DNA of 16,128 bases, from positions 1 through 16,128 of the forward strand of contig CAIYTD010000065.1 in the NCBI GenBank assembly GCA_903928955.1, in the 5' to 3' direction. The stretch comes from Oligoflexia bacterium (lineage in GTDB: Bacteria > Bdellovibrionota > UBA1018). Shown piece after piece: positions 1 to 7,524 of the stretch (within the stretch, counting starts at the first letter, position 1; every line of letters begins with the position of its first letter). Both the position numbers and the translations under genes were made by a program. The notes under the pieces were generated by a model, which ran no database searches, had not been told where the DNA came from, and worked only from the letters and a program-made list of their open reading frames with translations.

Positions 1-1616
1 AATATCAGGGCAGCTTTATGCGGATTAGCTTCCACTAAGGTAATAATTTTTTCTTTAATCATTTCGCCTTCTACTTTAACTGGATCTAAACTTTCAGGTA
101 AAACTGGGAGCGCCTCTTCCAAACTCTGTAAACTCGTATTTTTCTGTAGGCGTTCGAGCTCCTCGATAGTTTGAGGCAAAAATGTATCCACACTATCGCT
201 ACTATTATTTACTACCCATTTAATGAATGGCCTTATTACAAAAAAGAAAAATAGAAAAATAGTTAGAGCTACAACCCCATACATAATTACATTTTCAATA
301 AAACCTTTTTGTTCTTTTTCTGAGATTAATTTTTGGGCTTCCTCAAAATCTTCCCGAGTAAATTCGATATTTTTTATATCTAAAGTATCCCCTCTTTTTT
401 TATCTAAACCTACAGCGCCAGCAACGATATCTTCGAATTCTTTTATTTTTTCGAGGGACCAACTTTCTACTTTTGTAGTCACCACGCCATCTTGATTTTT
501 GGAAGTTACTTTTTTGCCGTCAATCATGACAGCTACAGACAAACGCTTTACTCCGCCAACAGATCGAGTAGTCTTCCTTACTGTTTCTGGAACTTTGTAA
601 TTAGTTACTTCGTTATTCTTGGAAGTCTCTGTTTTTACTTCACCATTCGCAGCAGGTGGCTGACCTGGTAAATTAGAATTACTTCCAGTAACTCCATAAG
701 GACCTGGACGAGTTCCATTCATATTATCATTATGTTTTTCAACTGACAAAATTGCCGAACCGTCAGCATCATAGCTGGTTTGAGTTTCATGAACCTGTGA
801 GAAATCTAAATCAGCAGTCACTTTTGCTACAACATGTCCTTCGCCAACAACATGTGAAAGCATAGCTTCAATTCTATGTTCAAGATCATTTTCGAATTTT
901 CCTTCGTATTCCAATTGAGTTGCAGTAGCTGCAGCTAATGGATCAGTTGGATTTTTAGAAAGAACTTTTCCTTCAGAACTCATAATTACAACATCAGTTA
1001 TATCTAAACCTTCAATTGCTCGAGCAACTAAATTACCAATTCCATAAACCTGCTTCTCACTTAAAACAGTTCCAGGATCAAGATCAACCACTACCGATGC
1101 TGTTACCTTCTTTTGATCTTCCACAAAAGTACTTTTCTGCGGAATTGCTAAATGAACCCTTGAACGACGAACACCCCTAATAGTGTTTATCGTTCTCATT
1201 AACTCACCTTCTTGTGCTCGTTTTTGATTTAGTTTTTGAACAAAAGTTGTGGTACCTAATGACTGTTTATCAAAAATTTCATATCCAACTACACTCGACT
1301 GAGGCAAACCCATTGTAGCCAATTCCAACCGAAGCTCATAAACGCTGTCAGAAGGAATTGAGATATTCTTTCCAGTGATATCCAATTTAAAAGGGATATG
1401 CTTATCTCGAAGTATTTTAATGATGTTCGTTGAATCTTCAGGATTCAAGTTAGACATCAAAGGCACAAAGTTCTGACTACCAGCCCAAAAAAACATCCCC
1501 CCAAAAACAAATAGAGTTACGATAGTCAGAGAAAAAATTGCGAACTTTTTCCCAACAGTCAAATTAGTAAAAAAGCTCTTTACTTGCGTCCAGACTTTTC
1601 CTAAATATTCTTCCAA
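1..1616 (-). CDS. fliF: Flagellar MS-ring protein FliF (C-terminus cut by window edge)
   Basis: FliF forms the MS ring in the inner membrane, on which the flagellar rod, export gate and FliG rotor are built. My reading of the minus strand is open for 538 codons to the window edge. It has a first membrane segment at about residues 25-46, the ring-building periplasmic region (including IRGVRRSRVHLAIPQ and the segment around KQVYGIGNLVARAIEGL), a low-complexity Asn/Gly/Pro stretch, and a second membrane segment at about 440-462. A charged tail follows, ending in EANPHKAALI, which resembles the start of the FliG-binding end, so probably only a few tens of residues are missing. The start is TTG at 1616: an in-frame stop lies just upstream, no ATG is available, and a GAGGAA ribosome site precedes it at short spacing. 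It follows fliE by 25 nt in the same operon. Confidence 0.95.
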   Translation of the reverse strand, partial: MEEYLGKVWTQVKSFFTNLTVGKKFAIFSLTIVTLFVFGGMFFWAGSQNFVPLMSNLNPEDSTNIIKILRDKHIPFKLDITGKNISIPSDSVYELRLELATMGLPQSSVVGYEIFDKQSLGTTTFVQKLNQKRAQEGELMRTINTIRGVRRSRVHLAIPQKSTFVEDQKKVTASVVVDLDPGTVLSEKQVYGIGNLVARAIEGLDITDVVIMSSEGKVLSKNPTDPLAAATATQLEYEGKFENDLEHRIEAMLSHVVGEGHVVAKVTADLDFSQVHETQTSYDADGSAILSVEKHNDNMNGTRPGPYGVTGSNSNLPGQPPAANGEVKTETSKNNEVTNYKVPETVRKTTRSVGGVKRLSVAVMIDGKKVTSKNQDGVVTTKVESWSLEKIKEFEDIVAGAVGLDKKRGDTLDIKNIEFTREDFEEAQKLISEKEQKGFIENVIMYGVVALTIFLFFFFVIRPFIKWVVNNSSDSVDTFLPQTIEELERLQKNTSLQSLEEALPVLPESLDPVKVEGEMIKEKIITLVEANPHKAALI

Positions 1617-1641
1617 TATTTCCTCACATTATCTCTAATTA

Positions 1642-1971
1642 TTAAACCTGCATACGCATAACTTCTCGATATGCGTCTAAAATTTTATTTCTCACTTGCA
1701 TCATAAGCTTTAATGATGAATCCGCTCGTTCAATAGTGAGCATAGTTTCATGAATATTTTTATTTCTACCCGCCACTAACTCCTTGATCGCAGTATCTGC
1801 CTGAGTTTGATATAAATTAACCTGATCAACAGATTGCTTAAGAATGTCTGAAAAAGTTTTTCCAGCTTCCTGAGAAGGAGCTGCATCAATGCTCGAGTTC
1901 CCAGAAAATAGTTTTTCAACGTCTCCAGACTGAACAATATTACTAATATTATTTATATTCAAATTAGGCAT
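1642..1971 (-). CDS. fliE: Flagellar hook-basal body adaptor FliE
   Basis: FliE joins the MS ring to the proximal rod and is an early substrate of the flagellar export apparatus. The 109-residue length is normal for the family. The C-terminal half carries the recognisable signature: a helix with TFSDILKQSVDQVN, then KNIHETMLTIERADSSLKLMMQVRNKILDAYREVMRMQV, which is the conserved FliE end. The N-terminal 40 residues are poorly conserved and Ser/Asn rich, as is usual. A GGTGGGG ribosome site lies before the ATG. It sits 12 nt after flgC and 25 nt before fliF, the common flgB-flgC-fliE-fliF order. Confidence 0.97.
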   Translation of the reverse strand: MPNLNINNISNIVQSGDVEKLFSGNSSIDAAPSQEAGKTFSDILKQSVDQVNLYQTQADTAIKELVAGRNKNIHETMLTIERADSSLKLMMQVRNKILDAYREVMRMQV

Positions 1972-1983
1972 CGATCACCCCAC

Positions 1984-2427
1984 CTATCTTCCTATTTCTA
2001 ATGCCTTTAAGGCCATTGATTTAGCTGCACCCATCGCAGTCACATTCGCTTCATAAGATCTTTGAGCACTAATCATATTGGCCATTTCTTCAACCGGATT
2101 TACGTTAGGCATCGCAACATATCCTTGAGGATTTGCATCTGGATGGTGAGGATTATAAATCATTCTAGCGCCCTTCTCATCTTCCATAATATCGACTACC
2201 TGAACACCTTGAACACTTTCATCCATCTGATTCTTTAAGATCTCACCAAAGCTCTCACGATCTACTTGAGCAGCAAAAATAGGATCTTTGCGCCTATAAG
2301 GTCCATTATTGGGACCCACACCGTGAGTTGTTTCGGCATTAGCGATGTTACTAGAAATAGTATTCATTCTCTTGGTTTGAGCATCTAACCCACTAGCACT
2401 TACCCTCATTGATGAAAAAAAATCCAT
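1984..2427 (-). CDS. flgC: Flagellar proximal rod protein FlgC
   Basis: FlgC is one of the proximal rod subunits exported through the flagellar type III apparatus and assembled in the periplasm above FliE. At 147 residues it has normal family length. The N-terminal rod signature is clear: SASGLDAQTKRMNTISSNIANAETT at about residues 10-34. The C-terminal block VNPVEEMANMISAQRSYEANVTAM is the matching FlgC end. The start is secure: a strong GGGGGAGGT ribosome site lies 7-8 nt upstream, and the ATG overlaps the flgB stop codon by one base (TAATG), which implies translational coupling to flgB. Confidence 0.97.
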   Translation of the reverse strand: MDFFSSMRVSASGLDAQTKRMNTISSNIANAETTHGVGPNNGPYRRKDPIFAAQVDRESFGEILKNQMDESVQGVQVVDIMEDEKGARMIYNPHHPDANPQGYVAMPNVNPVEEMANMISAQRSYEANVTAMGAAKSMALKALEIGR

Positions 2428-2843
2428 TAACGATTACCTCCCCCTTCGGTTATTGCGTACTTCAACATTCCTAATTTTTTCTTAAGCATCTCCGTAGATG
2501 CATCGTAAAGAATTTGATTTTCAGCCATTTTTGCCATTTCAGAGGCGCGATCTACTGTATTTCCATCGAGCGACTCAACACCATTCGGATCTTCAAAGAT
2601 CTCTGGCTCTGTGAAGTCAGTTTGTCTATGAACAATATGTCCTGCTTCCTTCTCATCTAAAGGCAATTGATCACCCACACCTAAAGCATCTCTTAGAGCA
2701 GATTCAAATTCTACAGCTTTTGCTTTATATCCAGGCGTATCAGCGTTAGCAATGTTAGAGCTAATCACATTTTGATTCAGAAGTCTCAAATTGAGAGAAG
2801 TATTCAATGCTCCAATAACAGGATCAAAACCACTATCAATCAT
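2427..2843 (-). CDS. flgB: Flagellar proximal rod protein FlgB
   Basis: FlgB is the innermost proximal rod subunit. The product carries LRLLNQNVISSNIANADTPGYKAKAVEFESALR at about residues 19-51, the standard rod-protein N-terminus, and ends with a helix rich in Met and Leu. I chose the ATG at 2843 (138 residues) because AGGGGA lies immediately upstream at short spacing and because MIDSGFDPVIGALNTSL then aligns with the usual FlgB start. The reading frame is also open to an ATG at 2858 and a TTG at 2864, but neither has a convincing ribosome site. A sigma-54-like promoter candidate ends about 12 nt before the chosen leader, which also favours the shorter form. It overlaps flgC by one base. Confidence 0.95.
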   Translation of the reverse strand: MIDSGFDPVIGALNTSLNLRLLNQNVISSNIANADTPGYKAKAVEFESALRDALGVGDQLPLDEKEAGHIVHRQTDFTEPEIFEDPNGVESLDGNTVDRASEMAKMAENQILYDASTEMLKKKLGMLKYAITEGGGNR

Positions 2844-2864
2844 AGGTCCCCTGGCCATTATCAA

Positions 2865-2879
2865 TTCAAGTTTTATGCC
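2865..2879 (-). promoter_or_regulatory. Imperfect sigma-54-type promoter before flgB
   Basis: Read on the minus strand, the sequence is GGCAT-AAAAC-TTGAA. It has the -24 GG and the right spacing to the -12 element, but the near-invariant GC at -12 is GA. A start would fall near 2854, about 11 nt before the preferred flgB ATG. The adjacent upstream gene encodes a sigma-54 activator, which makes the match more plausible, but the -12 mismatch is serious. Confidence 0.3.
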
Positions 2880-2968
2880 TTTATTTCCGATGCTAAATAA
2901 TTATTTATTTAAAGGGCTTAATTAATAATTTTTTTTTACTAGGTATTTTTTTCAGACTAAAATCTGCC

Positions 2969-2994
2969 TAATCGGCAAAATTTGTTTCAATTTA
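2969..2994 (-). promoter_or_regulatory. FliA (sigma-28)-like promoter candidate upstream of flgB
   Basis: On the minus strand TAAA is followed after 14 bases by GCCGATTA. The flagellar sigma-28 consensus is TAAA-N15-GCCGATAA, so the -10 block matches at 7 of 8 positions and the spacer is one base short. The -35 block overlaps the stop codon of the upstream activator gene, and the leader to flgB would be about 120 nt of very AT-rich DNA. TGCC-GATTA-GGCA in the same place also forms a short stem with four Ts after it, so a weak terminator is an alternative reading. Confidence 0.3.
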
Positions 2995-3957
2995 AACAAA
3001 AATTCCTATCGTTTTATAGTCAGCAATTTTGTTTCTTAAAGTTCTGATTGAAATCCCTAACGCCTTAGCTGTGTGAGTTCGATTGCCATTGTGATACTCG
3101 AGGGCTTCTAAAATAACATACCTTTCTATGTCTTCCAGAGTTTTTCCAGGTACCCAGTTTTTTTCGGCTCTTTCTGCCATTTGACTCAATAGATTACTGC
3201 CGGATTCTTTTTTCTGAATATGTAGATCCTGAGAGCCTATTATGTTGTCTTGTAAAGTAATGACAGCCCTCTCAATTACATTCTCAAGCTCTCTAATATT
3301 CCCAGGCCAGCTATGAGACTCGAGTAAAGCCAAAGCATCTTTTGATAGAGAAGGTATTACCTTAGAGTTTTTTTGAGCATAAGATTTGATAAAGAAATCT
3401 GCCAGTATTTTTACATCGCCGATTCTTTCTCGCAAAGGAGGAAGCGTTAAATGAACAACATTCAGGCGATAAAATAAGTCTTCTCTAAAAATTCCCTCAC
3501 GTACACAATCTGATAAATTTCTGTTGGTTGTAGCCAGCATTCTAACATCTACTGGGATCGGCTTTCTTCCACCAATTCGATCCACTTCACCTTCTTGAAT
3601 TACCCTCAATAACTTTGCTTGAAGTCGAATCTCCATTTCTGATATCTCATCTAATAATAGCGTTCCTCCAGTAGCTAACTCGAATTTTCCTGCTTTGCTA
3701 GAATTCGCGCCAGTAAAAGCACCACGTTCATAACCAAAAAGTTCGGATTCAAGGAGATTTTCAGGTATAGCTGCACAATTAATAGCTATAAAAGGCTTTC
3801 CTGCTCTTGAGCTGCTCTGATGTACTAAGCTAGCTATGAGTTCTTTTCCTGTCCCACTTTCCCCTTGTATCAGAATTGTAGCTTTACTTTGAGCTACCGT
3901 TCTTGCTAGCTGTATTAGCTCCAGCATTCTACGGTCAGCAGTTAATATTTTATTCAT
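2992..3957 (-). CDS. Receiver-less sigma-54 activator in flagellar operon (FlgR/FlrC-like)
   Basis: This is an AAA+ enhancer-binding protein that remodels sigma-54 RNA polymerase. Visible motifs are Walker A GESGTGKE (32-39), the sigma-54 contact loop GAFTGA (79-84), Walker B LLLDE (100-104), the arginine-rich FREDLFYRLN and LPPLRERIGD blocks, and a C-terminal Fis-type helix-turn-helix at about 290-310. There is no phospho-receiver or other sensory domain; the AAA+ module starts almost at residue 1, as in PspF. Its ATG overlaps the end of the upstream TPR gene by 8 nt and uses an AAGGGGGT site inside that gene, so translation is coupled. Its position between the TPR gene and flgBC-fliEF suggests it is the flagellar class activator. 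The specific name (FlgR or FlrC) cannot be assigned from sequence alone. Confidence 0.92.
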   Translation of the reverse strand: MNKILTADRRMLELIQLARTVAQSKATILIQGESGTGKELIASLVHQSSSRAGKPFIAINCAAIPENLLESELFGYERGAFTGANSSKAGKFELATGGTLLLDEISEMEIRLQAKLLRVIQEGEVDRIGGRKPIPVDVRMLATTNRNLSDCVREGIFREDLFYRLNVVHLTLPPLRERIGDVKILADFFIKSYAQKNSKVIPSLSKDALALLESHSWPGNIRELENVIERAVITLQDNIIGSQDLHIQKKESGSNLLSQMAERAEKNWVPGKTLEDIERYVILEALEYHNGNRTHTAKALGISIRTLRNKIADYKTIGIFV

Positions 3958-6700
3958 ATTTACCCCCTTTATTAGTTAACATTAGAGAACGACTCATTTT
4001 TTGGTCAGCAAGCGTTTGCTGTGCCAAATTTTTCCAAAAAATTTCATTGGTGATTTTAGTTTTCATTTTTGAGAGTTCTTCCAAAATTAATTGAGCCTTA
4101 TTGCCATCAGAAATTTTACCTGTTCTCAATAGTGATCTAGCGTATTCATATTTAATTCTACTATCATTTAGTCCATTATCAATGGCGATACTATATAAAA
4201 TAGCTAAATCACCCCAACGACTTTGTTTTTCTAAAATTTCAGCTTGAATGAATACCAAATCGCTCAACAATGGTGTTGATGGAACACCAATCATATCTTC
4301 AGCAGTTAGGTTCTCTACTTTTTTATTTTTCAATTGAGCTAAAACGCTTTTTGTTACATTGTTATATACTTCTAAAGCTAAATTATAATTTTCTAATTTT
4401 AATTCTAACGTGGCCAGCCAAGCATTCATTCGAGGATGTGGATTAAGTAACTGTGCCCGAAGAAGGTGAGCCCGTGCTAATTCGAATTTTTTTTCTTTTT
4501 GTTCTAGAAGTGCGAGAATTAATTGACTCTCATAGAAATAAATCGACTCTTCTGGGATGCTCAACAGAATATTTCTAATTTTCTGAATTTCAGCTGCCTC
4601 TACTGTATCTAATTGATCTCGTGATGATATCCAGACGGCTTTAGCATATGAAAAATCTTGTTCGGATTGAGATAAATCATGCAAATCTTTACTAGGAAAA
4701 GTTTGGTTCTCAGACAACGAGGCTTTTCTGAAAACTTCTGCAAGTTCCTGCGCATGCTTACCTAATCGAAGATCTGCTGCAGCTTGTGAAAGCTTTAAGA
4801 GAAAATCAGGATTAGTACCCTCTTTTGTGCCTGAAATAAGATGAGCATTCATACTATAAAAGCTTAGAGCTTCATATTTCATTCCACGATCTAGAAATTC
4901 TAGAACTACTTTTCTTAGATTCTCATGAGCTATTTTTTTGAGAATTTTATTTAGTAAAGGATTTTTTGATGATTTTAATTCTAGAATCGCTGAATCAGCA
5001 GCTTGTTCTTTAGTCCCCAACTGAACCAGAGTACGTACGCGAGCAAGGGCCCGAAACTCAGGGTAGTTTTTCATCACAACCTCTCCGCCACCCGCATAAT
5101 TTTTAGCTTCCTTTTCAAAAAAATCATGTTGAGTCTCTAAATTAAAGCCTCCATGATCTTCACACGGAATTAATCGTAACCGCGCTAGAGTTGCACCAGG
5201 ACTAAAGGGGAAACGGTTAATTGTATTATAAAACCACTCTCTAGACTCAGCTTTCTGTAAAGTGGTTTGACCGGTCCTAGCAAGAATTTCGCCTAAACGA
5301 AAAGTAGCGCGCCATCCTCCAGGATGATTTGGATAGTGAGCTAAGAATTCAAGAAATGCTTCCTGAGCTCGATTGTACTGACCTAATTGATAAAGCACCT
5401 CTGCCCAATTGAGATGAAAGGCGGAAAATTGTTTTATTTCTTCTTTAAAATAATGAAAGCCCTGAGAGTAGAAGGCCAACGCTTGCTCATATTGAAATCG
5501 TAAAAGATAAAGATCACCCATTCGGGCCACAGCTTCAGAACGGCCCTGAGCATCAGGAGCATGATCAATCACCCACTGGTACTCTCTACTCGCTTCGAAG
5601 GATTGCTTAATAGAATAAAAGCATTCAGCAGCACCTAAATGAAAAACCCAGCTTAATTTGTTGTCTGGATAGTGCTGAATCAGCCAAAGAAATTTTTCAA
5701 GTGCTAAAAGAGGAAGCTCTCTTTTCATAGATTGAGCTGTAAGAAACATCGCTGAATGAAGAGCCACGGGTTGATTCGGAATCTCATTCATGAGCTGAGT
5801 AAGAATTTTTTCGCCCTCATCATTAAATCCTAACTTAATGAAAGAATTAGCTTTAAGAAATCGCATTTCCACTCTAAGTTCAGATTTAGGAAATTCGTTC
5901 TGAAAAAATTCCAAAGTTCTTAAGGCTAACGCATACTTACCTTGTTGATAAAAATCTAAAATTAGCCGAACGTATTGAGCATCTTTTGTCTTTTTTTGAG
6001 ATCTAAAATAGGAAAAATCAGTATCCGGCATTCCAGCAGGAAACCATTTAGAAAAATCAAACTTCTGATGCTCAGGATAGAATTCTAAGAAAAAATCATT
6101 GAGTTCATTAGAAGAACCTTCACAAAAATGAATAGACTTTTCAACGTCCTGATACCGTTTTGCAACTGCAAGCGTTCGATCCAATCTATGTTTTTGATCT
6201 AATTGTACTTGTTTCCGTTCAGCAGCTATACGAGCTTCCCTCTCAGCTGCTTTGGCAGTAAGGAGTAATGGTCCCTCTTTTACCCAAAAATCTACTACGT
6301 ATTGAGTGGGATTTTTTTCACGATAATGAAAAAAATCCATAGAAGGATTTGCCAACGCAAATTTTCCGCTGGGATATTTCCATTTCCCACGAATAACCAC
6401 GCCGTTCGGCTCCTCAAGCAAAGATACAGACCCCACTCTTAAATCTTTTAAATTTTCAATTCTTGACTTCCACTGAGCTGGATCCGTTGGAGGCGCCCCT
6501 AAGTCTAGAAACTGAATCCCCTTTAAAGTCAATTCAAACGTCTGAAAATTGCTTTTCCATTCAACAGGAACGCTTTCATCGATATGGAAAATCAGACGAC
6601 TATGATCCTGATACGTCACAAGCCGCAAATCATCGCTTGCACTCGCCCCAGGGCTCACTCCCATCAATATGGTAATCACGATCCAATGTGACTGTTTCAT
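3950..6700 (-). CDS. Exported AMIN-like/TPR protein heading the flagellar operon
   Basis: A 916-residue protein with a signal peptide (hydrophobic stretch about 6-16, probable cleavage ASA|S after residue 21). Residues 24-130 contain LRLVTYQDHSRLIFHID and a series of short beta-rich segments, resembling AMIN-type periplasmic domains that bind peptidoglycan or secretin partners. An Ala/Glu/Arg/Lys-rich helical linker follows at about 148-180, and the rest is a long run of helical repeats typical of TPRs (for example QGKYALALRTLEFFQNEFPKSELR, FEASREYQWVIDHAP, YNRAQEAFLEFLAHYPNHPGG). It is first in the leftward operon and overlaps the sigma-54 activator by 8 nt. AGGAG lies rather far (about 15 nt) upstream of the ATG. 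A strong sigma-54 promoter match precedes it. A periplasmic scaffold role in flagellar assembly is inference; I do not recognise a named family member. Confidence 0.85.
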   Translation of the reverse strand: MKQSHWIVITILMGVSPGASASDDLRLVTYQDHSRLIFHIDESVPVEWKSNFQTFELTLKGIQFLDLGAPPTDPAQWKSRIENLKDLRVGSVSLLEEPNGVVIRGKWKYPSGKFALANPSMDFFHYREKNPTQYVVDFWVKEGPLLLTAKAAEREARIAAERKQVQLDQKHRLDRTLAVAKRYQDVEKSIHFCEGSSNELNDFFLEFYPEHQKFDFSKWFPAGMPDTDFSYFRSQKKTKDAQYVRLILDFYQQGKYALALRTLEFFQNEFPKSELRVEMRFLKANSFIKLGFNDEGEKILTQLMNEIPNQPVALHSAMFLTAQSMKRELPLLALEKFLWLIQHYPDNKLSWVFHLGAAECFYSIKQSFEASREYQWVIDHAPDAQGRSEAVARMGDLYLLRFQYEQALAFYSQGFHYFKEEIKQFSAFHLNWAEVLYQLGQYNRAQEAFLEFLAHYPNHPGGWRATFRLGEILARTGQTTLQKAESREWFYNTINRFPFSPGATLARLRLIPCEDHGGFNLETQHDFFEKEAKNYAGGGEVVMKNYPEFRALARVRTLVQLGTKEQAADSAILELKSSKNPLLNKILKKIAHENLRKVVLEFLDRGMKYEALSFYSMNAHLISGTKEGTNPDFLLKLSQAAADLRLGKHAQELAEVFRKASLSENQTFPSKDLHDLSQSEQDFSYAKAVWISSRDQLDTVEAAEIQKIRNILLSIPEESIYFYESQLILALLEQKEKKFELARAHLLRAQLLNPHPRMNAWLATLELKLENYNLALEVYNNVTKSVLAQLKNKKVENLTAEDMIGVPSTPLLSDLVFIQAEILEKQSRWGDLAILYSIAIDNGLNDSRIKYEYARSLLRTGKISDGNKAQLILEELSKMKTKITNEIFWKNLAQQTLADQKMSRSLMLTNKGGKYE

Positions 6701-6738
6701 TTCGAGCTTCGTGCTCTCCTGTGAAGTCTCATAGACTA

Positions 6739-6754
6739 AGCAAGTCGAATGCCA
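6739..6754 (-). promoter_or_regulatory. Sigma-54 promoter for the TPR-activator-flgBC-fliEF operon
   Basis: The minus strand reads TGGCAT-TCGAC-TTGCT, against the consensus TGGCAC-N5-TTGCW. GG and GC are exactly 10 bases apart and only one defined position differs. The predicted start is near 6728, giving a leader of about 28 nt that contains AGGAG before the ATG at 6700. Orientation, intergenic position and the activator encoded in the operon all agree. Confidence 0.7.
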
Positions 6755-6760
6755 AGCAAT

Positions 6761-6784
6761 AAGCTTAGCTTTGAAAATTTCAAA
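6761..6784. promoter_or_regulatory. Two adjacent inverted repeats upstream of the sigma-54 promoter
   Basis: AAGCT-T-AGCTT (6761-6771) and TTTGAAA-A-TTTCAAA (6770-6784) are perfect inverted repeats, each around a single central base, overlapping by two bases. They lie about 35-55 bases upstream of the predicted sigma-54 start. They could be operator sites for a dimeric regulator such as a Fis-type activator. The site is closer to the promoter than many activator sites, and AT-rich DNA produces such palindromes by chance. Confidence 0.3.
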
Positions 6785-6904
6785 ATTCGTTGTAATGTTC
6801 TGATCATGCTAGGTAATTCTTATGTCGACTCAATTCGCGTAGGTCAAATAAAACACAGTCTTTGAGTTACACCGTCAGAAAACACTACGAATTATGGCGA
6901 GAAT

Positions 6905-6932
6905 TTGACAGTATAGAAGGAAGCAGTATTTA
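6905..6932 (+). promoter_or_regulatory. Sigma-70-type promoter for the exported protein-mlaEFD operon
   Basis: A perfect -35 hexamer TTGACA is followed after 16 bases by TATTTA, a weak -10. It lies 26 bases before the ATG at 6958. No better pair was seen in the divergent region 6701-6957. The rest of that region holds the opposing sigma-54 promoter and inverted repeats, with no gene. Confidence 0.4.
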
Positions 6933-6957
6933 GTTTGTCATTTAAAGAGAAAAACCC

Positions 6958-7515
6958 ATGACGAAATTTTATTTCGGACTTTTAATCCTTCTGATATTAA
7001 CAGAAACCAATTGTAGCTTACTCATCGGAAATATAAAACCGGTGGAAGAGAAATCCAAATCTTATGGCGTTCTGAATCTTTCAAAAGAAAACTCAGATTG
7101 GATTAAATTAAGTTCCAAGACGACAATGGATCTCATGAGTGAAACTGAATCACCAGAATCCGGAATTTCTGATGTCGCATACCAATCTAAGAAAAATGCT
7201 TCTATTATCTCTATGAATTCAGCCTGCAAAAGCTACCCACAAAAGAACAAGGACCTCAAAGAACTTGCACGAGAGCTTTTACTTGGAATATCCGATATCA
7301 CTCCCATCGAAGAACGAAATATCATTGTAGCTCATGTTCCAGCCCTTGAAACGACGCTGAAAGGTAAAATTGACCATGAAGAAATGGCATTTAAAACCGT
7401 AGTACTCAATCGTGTGAATTGTGTTTATGATTTGATGTATATTGCCCGCCCCGACCGATTTAAAGATCATTTAGATGATTTTTCTCGATTTGTTTCCTCC
7501 CTCAGATTGAAGTAA
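6958..7515 (+). CDS. Unknown exported protein, first gene of the mlaEFD operon
   Basis: A 185-residue protein I cannot name with confidence. Residues 4-14 are a hydrophobic N-terminal segment followed by TETNC, so it is either secreted or a lipoprotein modified at Cys19; the lipobox is poor (Glu at -3, Asn at -1). The mature part has NSDWIKL, a cysteine in MNSACKSY (Cys90), a helical DLKELARELLLGIS block, and LNRVNCVYDLMYIARPDRF (Cys155) near the end. Cys90 and Cys155 could pair. It lies 9 nt before mlaE, and the intervals to mlaF and mlaD are 16 and 3 nt, so one transcript is likely. Its place suggests a periplasmic or outer-membrane partner of the Mla transporter, perhaps filling the role of MlaA or MlaC, neither of which appears in the window. 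A weak AAAGAGA ribosome site precedes the ATG. Confidence 0.8.
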   Translation: MTKFYFGLLILLILTETNCSLLIGNIKPVEEKSKSYGVLNLSKENSDWIKLSSKTTMDLMSETESPESGISDVAYQSKKNASIISMNSACKSYPQKNKDLKELARELLLGISDITPIEERNIIVAHVPALETTLKGKIDHEEMAFKTVVLNRVNCVYDLMYIARPDRFKDHLDDFSRFVSSLRLK

Positions 7516-7524
7516 ACTGATAAA

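Noticed and set aside
223..495. Plus-strand open frame of 90 codons
   Set aside because: It lies wholly inside fliF on the opposite strand, has low-complexity composition and no recognisable protein features.
2963..2980. Stem TGCC-TAATC-GGCA as a rho-independent terminator after the activator gene
   Set aside because: The stem is only 4 bp plus a wobble pair with few Ts, and the same bases form the FliA-like -10 block. Not strong enough to call.
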